A stretch of 13,315 bases of DNA from Campylobacteraceae bacterium UBA1877 (lineage in GTDB: Bacteria; Campylobacterota; Campylobacteria; Campylobacterales; Campylobacteraceae), in contig DDHL01000097.1 of NCBI GenBank assembly GCA_002352945.1, forward strand, positions 7,892 to 21,206, given 5' to 3'. Shown one piece after another: positions 12,948 to 13,315 of the stretch. The position numbers were made by a program, and so were the translations under genes. Position 1 is the stretch's first letter. Every line of letters starts with the position of its first letter. The notes beneath the pieces are model-generated. The model was not told the DNA's origin. It did no database searches and saw only the letters and a list, made by a program, of their open reading frames with translations.

Positions 12948-13304
12948 CTATTGTCTCCCTTGACCCATACCTTGACCTTGTCCCCCACCTTTACGCATTC
13001 CTTGTTGTTTGTTGTTTTTCATTTCAGACATTCTTTGGTTTTGAAATCTTAAGTGTTCCATCTCTGTTATCTTTCCATCACCATCTGCATCTACATCTGA
13101 AAACTGCGGAGCATTTGCCGCATTTTTCATCATTCTGTTTTCACTTGCTCTTTGTTCCATATTTCTAGCTTGTGTTTGGTAAAACTCAGTTTCACTTATA
13201 TATCCATTACCATCTGTATCAAATGATGAAAATGGAGTAGGTGCTCCAAACAGTGCCGTAGCACAAATTGTTGAAATTATGGTAATTTTTTTTAAACTTA
13301 ACAT
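12948..13304 (-). CDS. Secreted EF-hand calcium-binding protein
   Basis: The 118-residue protein starts with a Sec signal peptide (LKKITIISTICATALFGA, cut near residue 20-21). It then has two canonical EF-hand loops: DTDGNGYISETE (29-40) and DADGDGKITEME (72-83), both with D at positions 1 and 3, D/N at 5, G at 6 and E at 12. The region between them is Met/Arg/Gln-rich and helical, and the tail is a Gly/Gln low-complexity stretch (about 101-118). It should bind calcium in the periplasm or outside; its role is unknown. AGGAG is 6 bases before the ATG, close to the window edge, so the promoter is not visible. Confidence 0.88.
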   Translation of the reverse strand: MLSLKKITIISTICATALFGAPTPFSSFDTDGNGYISETEFYQTQARNMEQRASENRMMKNAANAPQFSDVDADGDGKITEMEHLRFQNQRMSEMKNNKQQGMRKGGGQGQGMGQGRQ

Positions 13305-13315
13305 TCTAAACTCCT

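Noticed and set aside
12923..13168. 81-codon plus-strand open frame opposite the EF-hand gene
   Set aside because: It is antisense to a gene with a signal peptide and two perfect EF-hand loops. Its His/Phe-rich translation is a by-product of that sequence.

Overview
The window looks like a low-G+C chromosomal segment from a member of the Campylobacterota (Epsilonproteobacteria), perhaps a Sulfurimonas- or Sulfurospirillum-like free-living relative; the genus is an inference. Supporting signs are an ArsRS-type two-component system of the Helicobacter/Campylobacter kind, a short 280-residue BioB, and promoters made of a T-rich stretch plus a TATAAT-like -10 without a clear -35.

Layout. 1-882 (+) is the C-terminal part of SelB, entering from outside the window. 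Convergent to it, on the minus strand, is an operon (3502 to 943) of a Ser-rich acidic protein of unknown function, an ArsR-like response regulator and an ArsS-like histidine kinase. The regulator carries an apparent one-base frameshift near its N-terminus. Next (5419 to 3597, minus) come a TetR regulator, a small secreted four-Cys protein, and a decayed locus in which the first half of a 4Fe-4S ferredoxin is joined out of frame to the C-terminal part of an AprA/FrdA-like flavoprotein. The plus-strand block 5580-7921 holds a DUF364-type putative metal-chelation protein, biotin synthase and iron superoxide dismutase, closed by a clear hairpin terminator. On the minus strand, 9943 to 7963 holds thiol peroxidase (with an unusual Cys-rich tail), NnrS and a short PhnA-domain protein. 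SodB, Tpx and NnrS make this a stress-response neighbourhood (oxidative and nitrosative). A LysE/RhtB exporter lies at 10031-10663 (+).

After a 334-bp spacer with a good promoter, 10998-12712 (+) carries a tight two-gene cassette: an ABC/AAA15-type ATPase and a 173-residue protein with a TOPRIM-like pattern of acidic residues. It is more A+T-rich than its neighbours and is the best candidate in the window for a defence-type system (PARIS/AbiL/RloB-like logic, exact family not recognised). A secreted EF-hand protein closes the window on the minus strand.

The most striking non-gene signal is an 11-mer containing a 10-bp palindrome, TTACATGTAAA, present eight times between 885 and 10783, both between and inside genes. 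By a rough composition estimate about 0.05 copies of the 10-mer would be expected. It behaves like a highly iterated palindrome. None is found in the last 2.5 kb, which includes the ATPase cassette.
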